Positions 11,281-22,540 of a stretch of 64,000 bases of DNA are shown here, in pieces (within the stretch, counting starts at the first letter, position 1; each line of letters opens with the position of its first letter). Source of the DNA: Dipteris shenzhenensis (taxonomy: Eukaryota > Polypodiophyta > Polypodiopsida > Gleicheniales); assembly GCA_047967505.1 (NCBI GenBank), contig CM106541.1. One strand, given 5' to 3'. The notes under the pieces are model-generated. The model saw only the letters and a list, made by a program, of their open reading frames with translations, did not search any database and had not been told where the DNA came from. The position numbers and the translations under genes were made by a program.

Positions 11281-11439
11281 TGCAGGGTAGACTAGACATG
11301 AAGAGAATGTCATTGTCACTATTATCAATGACTCCATGAATCTCCTTGATCTTCATTTTTTCTTTGACCTTGCTGGGACTCTCTTCCTTCTTATTTGCAC
11401 CCCAATTTGCATTTTGTTTCTTATCCTTTTACTCTCTTT

Positions 11440-12407
11440 TCAGCTTATAGCAATCTTTTTTCATGTGGCTCTTCTTGTCACATTGTAACACTCAATGTTC
11501 TGTGCCCTGGATTTGCTATGAGACTTCAACACTGTATTAGGGAATTTGGGAATTTTTAAATAGTTTGGCACTTCCCAAAATGTTTAAGATTTGGCAACAG
11601 GGTCAAATCTGAACCCATTACTTGAAATTTGATGAATCCATCCCAAACACCATATTAGGGAATTCTCCCTAGTCCCACTTTCAAATAAGGGTTCAAGTTT
11701 TGGCCACATGGTCAAATCTTAAGTCTTTACTTGAAAGTGGGATTTGGTAGAGTCCCAAATTCTCCAATATAGTGTTCTTCGCTCTTTCTTGGGACTTCCC
11801 CCTGAACTATGATCTGCCCCTTTGCACATTTAAGGCTGCATCCTACTTGTTGCCACGCATAGACTTTCATCTAATTTCCTCGGCCAACAAGCTACCCACA
11901 ACACCATCAAACTTTAGTACTCCAACAGGTGCAAAGTTACTAATATCAGCTATACGAAAGGTATCTCATGAGAATGGCAATGAACATAAGAGGAATATTG
12001 CCTTAGTCTTCGCATCAAAATTCATTTTCTAATCTTTAAGGTGGCTGAAAATAATATTGAATTCATGAGAAGTAATGGAGACCCCTTCCTTCATCTGTAG
12101 CTCAAACAACCTCTTCTCATAAGTGGCAAATAATTTCTTCCACAAATCTTTCGTAGTCTGCTCATTTACTACTATGAAATAAACTGACTCTTCAAGATGA
12201 AGTCTAACAATAGACTTTGCTAATGCATCCAACTCATTCCTATCATCCCCAGACATGTTTGTAGGCTTAGCTTCAATCCCTACTAAGGGTTTAATCTTCT
12301 TCTTTTGAATAAGCACATCCCTTATCTGTTCTTTCCACAAAGAAAATTTTGTCCCATGAAATTTTTAATGCTAAAAAACTCCTTTCAGACATGGAAAAGG
12401 ATGCCAT
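11440..12407 (-). pseudogene. copia A gag, split by an insertion
   Basis: The start, homologous to B's MASSSMSE, is at 12407 on the minus strand. WKEQIRDVLIQKKKIKPL, DELDAL-type residues and LFELQMKEGVSI follow. Relative to B it lacks the ASNKVYLM segment after TYEK and has a frameshift near the N-terminus. The C-terminal zinc-knuckle region (about 11440-11527) is separated from the rest by the 249 bp insertion at 11528-11776. Confidence 0.85.
11528..11776. mobile_element. 249 bp MITE-like insertion in copia A gag
   Basis: Terminal inverted repeats of 24 bp (11528-11551 and 11753-11776) match at 21 of 24 positions. They start AACACTRTATT and share GAATTTGGGA. CTTC flanks both ends (11524-11527 and 11777-11780). 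Element B has uninterrupted sequence here (about 59825-59840), which fixes the insertion as specific to A. The interior is two diverged half-units (TTTGGCAACAGGGTCAAATC and TTTGGCCACATGGTCAAATC blocks). Starting two bases inwards, the ends begin CACTG and CACTA, so a CACTA-derived MITE is possible. The 4 bp duplication does not fit that class neatly. Confidence 0.8.
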
Positions 12408-13816
12408 GATGCAAATAAAGCAAAATCCCAAATGGTAGTACCTATAAGAGAGAAATCACACCAAATACCAGGTGCACCCAAATATGTTTTCCTTAATGGA
12501 GGATAGTGTCACCAAAACTTAAGGCTCAAAGCATCAAAATTCATCTGACTCATGTGTATATACTATGCATCCATATGAGCATATCTGGCACAAAAGAAAA
12601 TGTCAACCTGTAATAACAAAACAATGGCAAACTCAGTGCCAATAAGAGCCAAACACCTCAAGCATAAACATCGTCCAATGGCATATGCATCAATAATGTC
12701 TCATCCAAAAGAGCATAGCACTATCAGTGCATCAATTGCAATGTGTTGAAGTTGTCCCTTAGCATAAAATAGCATCTGCATGCTAAAAGTCCATCAATAA
12801 AGCATCCCATAAGGCAATTTGGGCCTATCAGCACATCCAACAAGGTTTTAATGCATCCAAATGGCTTGTAAAGCATCGACTGCAACCCAATACAAACCAC
12901 AAATGAGCGCACACGGCTCAGACTGCAACCAGAGTGATTTGCATAAGGTATGTCTAAAAAATCACGAACCCAAACGATACTAAAAATAGGACTTGAGAAG
13001 TATTAAAACATGGGAGTCACTGCATAATCACTCAGCAAGAAAATTTGCAAATATCTCTCTTCTGGTGGAACTCCAAAATCCCAACTAGTGAATGGGAAAT
13101 GGGGAGTCAACCCTTGCAATTGACCTGTAATGAAAAGATCAAAAGATTTGAAATTTTGAATGGATTTTCAATAGAGAAATAGATGATTCAGCATCTCATA
13201 GAGATGGAACTTCTAAGGATCCCCACGAAATCATGCAAGAGCTAACAGGGAGTGGTTTTTGGGCCTCCAGAATGCAATGGAACATAGGATTTTGGAAACC
13301 ATGGTCCCAAGCACTGGGACCAACACACAGACCCAAAAACGTTTTTGCAAATAGACTTCTTTGTAAACACCATCGGAGTGCAAAAGATGAGCACCACAAA
13401 AGTTGTAGGACCTTTTGAGTCCACTAGAATGGATAGATCTAGGAATACCTTCAAACTTGAGTTCCAACACACTGGCAGAAAAACATTGAAGCAGAGATAG
13501 TGAAGCATAAATCCAATGAAATGATCCTAAATTCAAGAATGAAAGAGTTTTCTAACTCCCAAAGTATAATCATGGACACGAAAAGCAGGTAATGGTTGCC
13601 TCTATAGGTCATTATCGACTCTCAGTCATCATCAAAAAGAACATGGGTCTTTTTTGCTCCAAAACCACTCAAAGAACTTTCCAAAGGTTTTTGCAAGGTC
13701 TCTGCAGACCAGGATGTAGGTAAAGTCACCCAACGAATCTTCTCCTTCCCCCCATAGAGCTACAACAGCAGACTTCAAGCTCCAAGCTCACACCCAAGCT
13801 CAGCTAGAATACCTAT
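12408..13816 (-). other. copia A 5' leader
   Basis: About 1.4 kb between gag and the primer site, homologous to the leader of B (60498-61923), including the GAGTTCCAACAC block. No coding function is apparent. Short open frames on either strand here (for example around 13200-13540) are not conserved as protein. Confidence 0.7.
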
Positions 13817-13828
13817 GCTCTGATACCA
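13817..13828 (-). other. copia A primer binding site
   Basis: The minus strand reads TGGTATCAGAGC, two bases after the LTR end. This is the classical plant copia site complementary to the 3' end of initiator tRNA-Met. Confidence 0.92.
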
Positions 13829-13830
13829 GT

Positions 13831-14011
13831 TGAGATATCTCAACAACGAAAGTAGAATGGAAGAAGGTGAGAGAGAGGGAGAGCTAGAAGAGAGAGCCAC
13901 ACAAGTTTTGGTGGGTGCATTACACCCTAAACTTCCATGTCATCCATATATATATGTTTTTGAGTATTGTGCATAACTAGGGCTAAGGTACAATGGCCTT
14001 TAACCCCCACA
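13831..14011 (-). repeat. copia A 5' LTR
   Basis: 181 bp sequence starting TGTGGGGGTTAAAGG and ending GAGATATCTCA on the minus strand (TG...CA). It is homologous to both LTRs of B: AGAGAGCCACACAAGTTTTG and TATATATG blocks on the plus strand. The partner 3' LTR is absent. Confidence 0.9.
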
Positions 14012-15060
14012 CTTTACTCACAGGGCACAGTTTGGGTCTCGATCGGTGGCCATCTGCACCAGCACAATATCCACATTCTCCCTATTGTTGATTCCAATTA
14101 GTTTGTAGGTTCTAGCTCCTTTGCTATCCCCAATTTCTTTGTTGGTACTATTGTTGTTGTGGTTGTTGCTACTGTTGTTGTTGCTACTGCAGCTAACTAT
14201 TGTGTTTGCTCCAATGGCTATTGCATTGGTGCTTATTGCTAGAGTTCTTTGTGAGTATTGCGATGGATTGTTACAGGCATTAGGGTCGTACCAGCATGTT
14301 ATGGTTGGATGACTTTTGCTACACATTTCACACTGCAATTGTGGCTGACTCTAATTCATGATCCCCAAAGTCTGCTACTTTTGATCCACAAGTTTCTCCA
14401 AATCGAAGGACATAGAAGTCTTTTTTGACTTTGCCTTTTCTTTCTTCATCTTCTTTTCTTCCTTTTTGCTTTCCTTTGCCGCTTTCTTCTTCTTCTTTTT
14501 CTTCCTCAGTGTCTGAATCACTGTTGGACTTGTCACTGCTTGTTTTGGTTTTAGTCCCTTGCAATGAATCGTCAGATTCCACCTCTGATCTGTTCTTTTT
14601 CTTCTTTATTGTTCCTATGTGAAGCTCTTTTGGCTGCATCAACTAAAGTATTAAACCCATTTACACCCGCTCGCAGTACTAGGCCACTAATCAAACTTTG
14701 AACTTTCGGTTTTAGTCCCTTGTAAAAGTATTCTGGCATTGTTTCAATGGTCAATCTTTCTTATGCATCTAGTTGTGCATTCAAGCTCAAGAACGGTTGG
14801 GTGTAGTCTTTTACAGATAGTTTCTTTTGCTACAATTGCCTTAGCTTTCTCCTGACATCGCTAGGGTTTTTCTCCTTCCATAACCTCTCCAAAAACTCTC
14901 TTTAGGTCATTATAGGTAGCGAAGTTTCCCACTTCGGATGGGTGAACCACCTAATTGCTTTTCTAGCAATGTGTCGGCAACCTGTTGTGATTTTCCTGGA
15001 TCCCCAAACAAGGTGTTAAAACTCATTTGTATGGCACATCTTGAAGGGTGGAGTAGAAAG
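14012..15060 (-). pseudogene. Ty3/gypsy gag (element G0)
   Basis: The minus strand reads EFLERLWKEKNPSDVRRKL, LSVKDYTQPFLSLNAQ, then TIETMPEYFYKGLKPKV and a Lys/Glu/Ser-rich linker. It ends with a single zinc knuckle, CEMCSKSHPTITC (C-x2-C-x3-H-x4-C, one residue shorter than the canonical spacing), and an Asn-rich tail. The layout matches the retrotransposon gag domain and nucleocapsid. Stops and frame changes are present. It ends exactly where the 5' LTR of copia A begins. Integrase of the same orientation resumes at 8146, which suggests one gypsy element interrupted by A and a large deletion. Confidence 0.82.
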
Positions 15061-15276
15061 CTCAATCCAACGAAAGATGACAACTTCTAACAGTCCTGAA
15101 CAAGTTCAAAATTGGGTACAATGTAGATTGATTTGAATTGAATACGCTAACATTCTTATCATGGCAATGCACATACAGAAGAATGAATGTTTGAAAATCC
15201 CTAAGATTACAACCCCATATCTCAACATACATGCTTGCAACTCCAACTTTGTGAGTAGCAACAACACGATGAGGAA

Positions 15277-16011
15277 GTGAAAACTAGCATTGGAAGGGCA
15301 CCAACACATTTATCAAGCAAGGAAGGTGCAATCCAAATGGTGACATGGGAAGACAACGATGTTGAAAGCCCAGAGTGTGAATCAAGGGAAAATCCTAAAC
15401 TTTCAAGCATTCTTGGAGTGAGCCAAGTGAATCCAATAGGATTCAATCGCTGTCTACCATTTGACCTCCTCAAAACAAAAGAGGAGGGCATATATTAACT
15501 GCCACCAGATCTCCTAGAACTCAAAGAGCTTGGGGCTAAGGTAGCAATAGACTTTGAACAAGCAAGAGAAGACATAGTTGCAAACATCAACAATGACAGA
15601 GAAGAAGACCCAGATGAAGATTCTGAAGAAAAAGAAGAAGACTTGGATGAAGAATCCAAAACAAGAGAACAAGACTCAGACAAAAGATTCGAAAAAAAAG
15701 AAACAATTTTGGACAAAAGATCTGAAGAAAAAGAAACCAATTCGGGCGAAAGGTCCGAGGAAGAGAAGAAATTACAACATAAAATCGACCAAGATGAAGA
15801 GAATCAAGCTTATCACACCCTACTAAACAGTCCAAGGAGCAAGAGTACAAATTTGCCACCACAAGTGAACATGCCATCTCGATAGTGCATGATGCTCCAT
15901 GGCACACAAAAATTACCCTCTATCTTCAATTACCGGTCAGATAACATATTGGGTATTCAAGCCCATAGGATCGTCAGTGTCAATGGAATAACTCAAATGT
16001 TTTTTCCATGA
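15277..16011 (+). pseudogene. unidentified decayed frame with acidic, charged repeat region
   Basis: I do not recognise the family. One forward frame runs from 15277 to 16011 with only two stops (TAA at 15496-15498 and TAG at 15883-15885). The first part is ordinary sequence (GVSQVNPIGFNRCLPFDLL). The middle is strongly Glu/Asp/Lys-rich with loose repeats of the type SEEKE and DKRSEE, and should be disordered. The last part reads LPSIFNYRSDNILG and QAHRIVSVNGITQMFF. It lies between two gypsy elements of opposite orientation. It could be a captured gene fragment or a retroelement linker. Confidence 0.4.
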
Positions 16012-16569
16012 AAGAGACTTCTATTAAGTAAGAGAAAAAACCTACAAGAGCAAGCTCAAAGCAGAATACATCATGAAATCATGAGGATAAATAAAACCCC
16101 CTCAGACTGAGGTGGAAAACAACCAAGGCTGAGGCTGAAAGTGCCACCTCAACCCTGTAGTAGTCTCAGAGAAGAAAGGAGAATCCTTCCATTCCCTGAA
16201 GAAAGAAGCCCTCCTAGTTGAGGCTGCACGGGAGTCTCCCTGCATACTTGTCCATATGGCCATCAAAGTATGTACGGTTTCTGTCCTAATACTAGAACTC
16301 AAATATTTTTGTGTGAATAAGTGGCTGAAACTACTAACACATTGTTAAAATGAAACGCTGGTATTTGCACAACGTTTGAGATCTTTCTACTACAAAGTAA
16401 AATATATTACAAGAATGCATATTGCGTATTCTCTTCTTTGTCTCTCATGTTCTCACACTCTCTTGCTATATCCCTGACTTAGTACTTGTATATGCGGTTA
16501 TAGCTTATAACTTTCAAGATACTTAACTATTCCAATACTAACTTTGGGTTGATTAGTTGACCCCTTAAC
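16012..16569. other. no gene recognised
   Basis: Sequence between the acidic frame and the truncated start of gypsy G1. I see nothing I can name. Confidence 0.35.
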
Positions 16570-18890
16570 ATACATGAAAGGTACTCATTCATGGATGGCT
16601 ATAGTGGTTATAATTAGATCTTTGTTGCACCCAAGGGTCAGATTATGACTACTTATGTTACTCAATGGGGTGTGTATGCCACTAAAGTCAAGCCTTTTGG
16701 ACTCAAGAATGCACCATTTACTTTCCAAGGGCTTATGGTTGAAACATTCCAAAGACTACCTAACTGAGTTTTTTTCCATTTATTTGGATGATTTCCATGT
16801 ATAGTCGACTATCTCTGTTCACTTAGTTTATTTGGCAAAAGTATTTGATAGATGCAGATAGGCTGATATTTCAATAACCCCTACCAAAATTCTATTTTGT
16901 ATCCAAGTTGGTCTTCTGTGTGGTCGTGTAATTTTAAGGATGGCATTAGAACTAAAGCAAGGGAGATTTAGGCTATAAAAAGAATGCCCAATCCTTCAAC
17001 CTTGACTTAGTTGAGGTCTTTTGTTGGGTTTATAAGTTATGACAAAAGATTTATTTGGGACTTTGCTAAGATAGCATCTCCACTATATGAACTCACCAAG
17101 AAGGATATGAAGTTCCAGTGGATGCTTGAGTTATCTTATTCCTTCCATATCCTAAAAAAGCATGCTTCTAAAATGCCCATTTAGACAACCAAGGAATGTC
17201 ATTTTTTCCAAGTACATGTGGATGCCTTTGGTTATGGGATTGGGATTACACTAGCATAACTATATGGGAAGCTAGATTACCTAGTTTACTATGCATACAA
17301 GTTGATGACTCAGACCAAGTACAACTATAGTACCACCATGCGACAAGCACTTGGTATGGTGTATAGTGTACAAAAATTATGACACTATTTACTCATAAAT
17401 CAATTCAATTTTATGTTGATCATCAAGCACTATTGTGCCTTATCAAAAAAAAATTAGTTCAAGGTAGATTAATAAGGTGGGTATTATTGCTTCAAGAATA
17501 TATTTTTTGCATTATTCATAAACCCAAGAAGTCACATGTAGGAGATGATTGTTTTTGTCAAGATTTCTAGCATCAACAAATGAGACGGGTGTAGTCACCA
17601 AGTTACCTGATGCCAATTTATTAACTATGGATTTTACTGAGGTTGACTATGATGAAATGCTCCATTACCTTTCACATGGTACATTTCCTAGGCATATAAG
17701 CACAAGAAGCTAGCCATCAAGGCTTGGATAGCTTAATAGGTGGGTAATTGTATTGACAGCATGTCGATGGTGTCCTACACAGATAGGTGTTGCCAGATGA
17801 ATGAGACATAGTGCTCGATGAAGCTCATAAAGGCCCTGTTGGAGATCATTTTGCTAGAGGCTCACTACTAATAAAGACTTACAAGCTAGATCATGGTGGA
17901 GTACTTTGTTTAGAGATGCACATGCCCATTGTGTTTAGTGTGATACTTGTTAGGGAACAGGGAGGATGCTACCCCACTGATCATATGCCTTTACAATCGA
18001 GTGGACTGTGGGAAGCTTCTCAATGTTGGATAATCGACTTCATTAGTCCTCTTAAGACTACAACTCATCAAAACTATACATTATGCTATGAAATGGGTGA
18101 AGCTGAAGTTGATAGAGATAACTCGGCTCGAATTATAGCAACATTTCTCTTTAAAAATATTATATGTAGGTTTGGGGGCCCAATTGAATTTGTCAGTGAT
18201 TAAGGTGCTTTTTTTATGAATGAGATGTTTGAGTTACTAACTAAAGAGTTTAAGGTGGTACATCATGTGGCTATAATATATTATCCATAGTATAATGGAC
18301 AAGATAAGTCCACTAACAAAACTCTGAAGTTGGTTCTTACAAAAATCGTGAATTCCAATCACACAAACTAGGATACAAAATTGCATGTAGCATTGTGGGC
18401 TCATAGAGCAGCTTGTAAGCTTATGACCAACGTTACTCTATTTTGCATGGCATTTGGGTTAGAAGTTGTAGTTCCAATACAATTCCTACTTTTGAGTTTA
18501 CATGTTGCTTGCTGATCATCATCTTAGTTCTAAGTTTATGTGTTGCTCTTTTGATCATCACCTCGGTGAACCAGAGGCCATTCACAAATCCTTGCAGCAG
18601 CTTGGTGAGTTGGATGAACTATGAATATGAGCTACCTAGACATAGTAAGTAATCCAGGAGGAAGGCTTTGCATGATAGGGACATTGTGTCAAAATTGTGA
18701 AGAAAGTCATGTAAGTGTTATTGCACAATGCAAAAGAGATGAAGCCCAATTTTAAATTGGGTTGGAATGGTCCATACAGATCGATTGAGGTGCATGATAA
18801 TGGTACAATAGGGCTAGATGATTTGGAAGAGTAGGCAACTCCTAAGTTGATTAATGGAAGCCGATTCAAACCTTACGAAAGTGCAACATT
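16570..18890 (+). pseudogene. Ty3/gypsy G1 pol: RT, RNase H, integrase
   Basis: Forward-strand gypsy pol, 5'-truncated inside RT. Blocks in order: YSFMDGYSGYN with the first RT aspartate (about 16583), GVYATKVKPFGLKNAPFTF, YLDDFHV (about 16779), then the thumb. RNase H shows VHVDAFGYGIGI, YSTTMRQALGMVYSVQKL and DHQALLCL (17211-17570). Integrase spans about 17800-18480 with IICRFGGPIEFVSD. The C-terminal WNGPYRSIEV and NGSRFKPY blocks are at 18760-18880. Many frameshifts and stops. No gag or protease precedes it. It is followed by a third frame (19290-20690). Confidence 0.9.
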
Positions 18891-19289
18891 GAATTTGGTA
18901 ACAATAATCAGCTTGCAGAGACTTAGCAGGATGCCATGTCGCACCGAGTGTTGTAACCCATCATCATTGGGATTAATCATCATAGCTACAACGAGTTGCT
19001 TCTAGCTAAGGTGCCACATGGGATACTGAAATTGGTGGTGCATATTCCTCAACAAGTCATTGTATCATGCAACAACTCAAATTGTGCACACCCTCCATTG
19101 CTCATTACTTGCCCTCGCTTTTTCATCCTTAGCTACCCTTGCATATTTTCTCTTCTATCCTCATTTTAGCCATTTCTTTTGATACCTCCTAAAGGGAAAA
19201 GAGACCATTAAAGCAACAAAAATGTCATTATAGATCCAAGGAACTAACCAAATCAAATGACTAGCCATGAAATATGCTCAAGAGGAACA

Positions 19290-20690
19290 CACTACTAGAC
19301 ATGGAAAAGCTGCCATGGTTCGACATTTTGTATCCTAAAGTTGTAGAAGAACTATTGAGCTCGTATGATGAAAATACCCAAACTATCAATGTCTATAAAT
19401 AGAGGGCACATCTAGACAAGTGGCTCTACGTAGAGGTATTTAGGTTAGCAATAATGCCTTTGGGGTCTCCCCAAAGGCCTTTATAGGGAATAGAGACAAT
19501 TGTGGCTCATCTAGACCACACAAGGGATGGACTTGCAGGAGAAACCATTGGTCATAGCGATCATAGGTCCTTGAGTTAGGACGACACATTACAAGAGGTG
19601 GATACCTCAACTGTGCCACGAGTCTCTAGCATGCTAGGTGGGTAAGAGGGAACCACAAGCAAAGCCACATTATGCAAGTTATATAGGGAGGGCAACGACC
19701 AGTAATGACATTAGTAGAAATCTCATGCCCATCTCTAGAGACTTTTGAACAAGTTTCCCATCTAACCCCTCCATGCTATGTACTGCCCGAAGAGAGTATC
19801 AACCCTCTATTCTACTTTGAGAATTTGGCCAACCTAGAGGTCATTATAGATAACTAGCAACAACTTGGAGAGTCGGCCCTAAGAGCATCTCAAACCACCC
19901 ATCATGTTGCCAATATGTGGATTCCTCCACAAGCATTAATCTACGAGCACTAGGAGCACGTCAGGTACATTAGGGAGTTGAAGGCTTAGTATGATGAAAT
20001 ATCCAAGCTTCTAGAGGATAGGGAGAAGTAAATAGATGGGAAACTTGCCAATCTACAAATAGAACATGACCAGCTTCAACTCGACCATGACCTCATACTG
20101 CACTAATATAACGAGGCCATGGGATCCCTTAAAATGGCTCAAGAGACCATGGATTCCCAATGGAAGATGACAATTCATCAAGAAGAGCGGTTGAAGACCC
20201 TCACCAGAGTGCACACTAAGTTACAACAGAGCAAAAGTGAAAACGAGGTCTTGCGATTGCAATGTTCCAAGCTCAAACAAATTCAGACATTATTACAAGA
20301 CTTGGACTAACCCTTGGAGAACCTTGGTGTAACCCCAAGGAGGAATGGACCTAACAATGAAGATGATGCTACAGAACAAGGTGGCCGAACTTGGGTCTTG
20401 GAGCAAGGTGGATCAGCTCGAGAAGCGGATATAGTAGATAGCTCCAGTGCTACCACCACTCTAGTCACCATCATAGCCAGCCTAGTTAAAGAAACCACAC
20501 ACTCACATGAGGCAAATGCAAGGATAGATGATCATGCCAGTCCCCAGACTCTTCTTTTGTTGGATTCCTAGTCACAGGTAAATATAGGAGCTAGTCATTA
20601 TGACATGAGCATGCAAACTTCTCCCCTTAGGCTTGTGGAAAAGGAGACAAACCTCTCTTCCTTGACAATAGAGGGAAGCCACATTTTGAA
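19290..20690 (+). pseudogene. G1 third frame: post-integrase coiled-coil protein
   Basis: Downstream of integrase, where plant gypsy elements sometimes carry an extra ORF, readable coding resumes. An N-terminal block reads LPWFDILYPKVVEELLSSYD and EVFRLAIMPLGSPQRP. After a frameshift near 19700, one frame from about 19700 to 20690 gives INPLFYFENLANLEVIIDN. A long heptad-patterned helix follows (LQIEHDQLQLDHDLIL, EERLKTLTRVHTKLQQ, ENEVLRLQCSKLKQIQ), then a Gly/Ser/Thr-rich tail. In-frame TAG/TAA codons sit where Gln would fit. No transmembrane segment or envelope motif is seen. Function unknown. A comparable frame follows integrase in G2. Confidence 0.6.
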
Positions 20691-22540
20691 CAACTAGAGT
20701 ATAGGGCAAATAATATACAAGGTACTCTAATGAAATCAACAATTGCAAGCTACAAAATTCATAATTCTACTCATGTTTGATGAAGCCCCGCCTTAAGCAA
20801 TCTCCTTTGTCAAGAGCATCAATGACCTAGTTCATGTGCTTAAATAATAACTATTAAATGATGATAACATGAATCATCTTTGCTCTAGATAATGATGTTA
20901 TAGTTCTAATTTCGTAGCTTGCAATGAAATCAAACAATTGCAACCCATGTGATGACATTGCACATGTATTTGTAGCTCTATTACTTGTTACATCCTTAAA
21001 GCCTCTTATAGTAGATTGTCTATGATGAACTTACAAGAATAAATTATAGCAACATGAAATTAGGTGTCATTTTACATCATATAATTTGTGGTCGCTCTTG
21101 TATCATCCATAAATTTGCCATTAGGTCATAATCCAAATTCACATTGTTCACTTCGATATTGTGTAACCCCTTACGTTGGTAAATGAGGACCTTCCATAGT
21201 GGATCTAATTAAAGTGCCTATAATTACATAGTTGCACCGTAAGTATCAAAGATTTTTAACAACTAAATTTGAACTAAACCTAAAAAGGATATGGACATAA
21301 ATGTGATTTCAATATTTTGGGTATTGTGGACTACCATAAAGTGTTTTCTTTAAAAGTATTACCAAAGTGTAAACTTGAATATGATCTGACTATGGACTTA
21401 TAACATAACGCTACTTTATCACATTAGTCAACACCTTGTCTACAATGACTTGCACTATTTAGATTAAATGTGCTGCAAATCATTTAGTAGAGAGTGCTGC
21501 ACTTTGGTGGAACATCACTAAGCACAGTAAAAGGCGACCAAAATGTTGGAAGTCTTTTCAAAAGCTCATCAAGTGAGATTTCATTCCCTCACATTTCAAA
21601 GCAAAAGCTAGACAACAATGGGACACTTTCAAGCAATTCGATAAGGAAACGATCTCCACATATACTGATAGATTTTGACAAACGCTCGAGGGGGGGTCAC
21701 TTAGTGTAAGATGAAATGCAATTCTCATTCCAACAAGTGCATTTTGCCCCAAAGGTTAATCTTACTTTCACATCTTTTCATTATGAGTAGAGGACATATT
21801 TTCACAAAGATACATGTATATGCGTGTACATCATTTGTAGGCAAAGAGAGATTGAAAGTAATGACCTTGATGAGCAACTCCAATATGACAATATCAAATG
21901 CTGCAGCAATACACTTTGTTAACTAAACAAAATTTTGATGATGTCTATTGTAAGTCAAATATTTTAATGTGTACTAGCACCTGCTCTTGAGTTAAAGGCC
22001 TAACTCCCAGGCTGAATATGTCAACTTCTCAAGTAGAAACTGCAAATATCTCATTCATAGAATTCAGCTTCTAGTTAGGCAGATGATACCCTGGTTGAAG
22101 AGTTGACGTTCCATCTCGAACGTAACCATATAACCCATATACAGCGGCTAGCTACTGCTCTCGACAAGCACGTGACACTTTTGGGCCAAATCAAAGAAGA
22201 TGATGTAACCAACATGATGAGAGAGATTTGACTAGACAAAAAAAGAAACATTGCAAAGAAGTGCTGATATACATGTCTTCATGAGTACATACCATGCAAC
22301 TGCTACATTTATGACTCACTCGAAGTTTACCGCATATGAGTTTTACCAGCGCAGCAATGGAAGAGTTTCTTGCAAGCAAGCAAAAACTTGTATGTGAGAG
22401 GCTTTATAATTAAGCTTTTACATGATTTCTCGTCAGTGCAGAGTTACCAAACCCCCAATGAGTCTGTAATATGACTGACTGATGGGCAAATGGAGTATAC
22501 CCTGCTTTGTGACATGTGGGGTGCTTATTGAACAACCCTT
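20691..22540. other. intergenic, no gene recognised
   Basis: AT-rich DNA between G1 and the reductase gene. A purine run GAGGGGGGGT near 21688 could be a polypurine tract of an old LTR element, but no LTR pair was found. The last few hundred bases probably hold the 3' untranslated region of the minus-strand reductase gene. Confidence 0.35.

Larger units (their letters stand above)
8147..14011 (-). mobile_element. copia element A (Tork/Tnt1-like), 3'-truncated
   Basis: Minus-strand copia element with 5' LTR, primer site, leader, gag, protease, integrase, RT and part of RNase H. Its internal region aligns along its length with element B at 56213-62106. The 3' part of RNase H, the PPT and the 3' LTR are missing: sequence matching B stops at about 8147, within the RNase H motif GCKEAIWL. 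It has many frameshifts, a lost protease motif and altered catalytic residues in integrase and RT. It also contains a MITE-like insertion and a tandem duplication. It is inactive and older-looking than B. Its 5' LTR end abuts gypsy gag sequence, so A probably inserted into gypsy element G0. Confidence 0.88.

Noticed and set aside
13196-13540. Several overlapping small frames on both strands
   Set aside because: They lie in the copia A leader and are not conserved in the homologous leader of B.
14121-14312. Leu-rich forward open frame resembling a membrane peptide
   Set aside because: It is the antisense of the Asn-rich repeat in gypsy gag on the minus strand.
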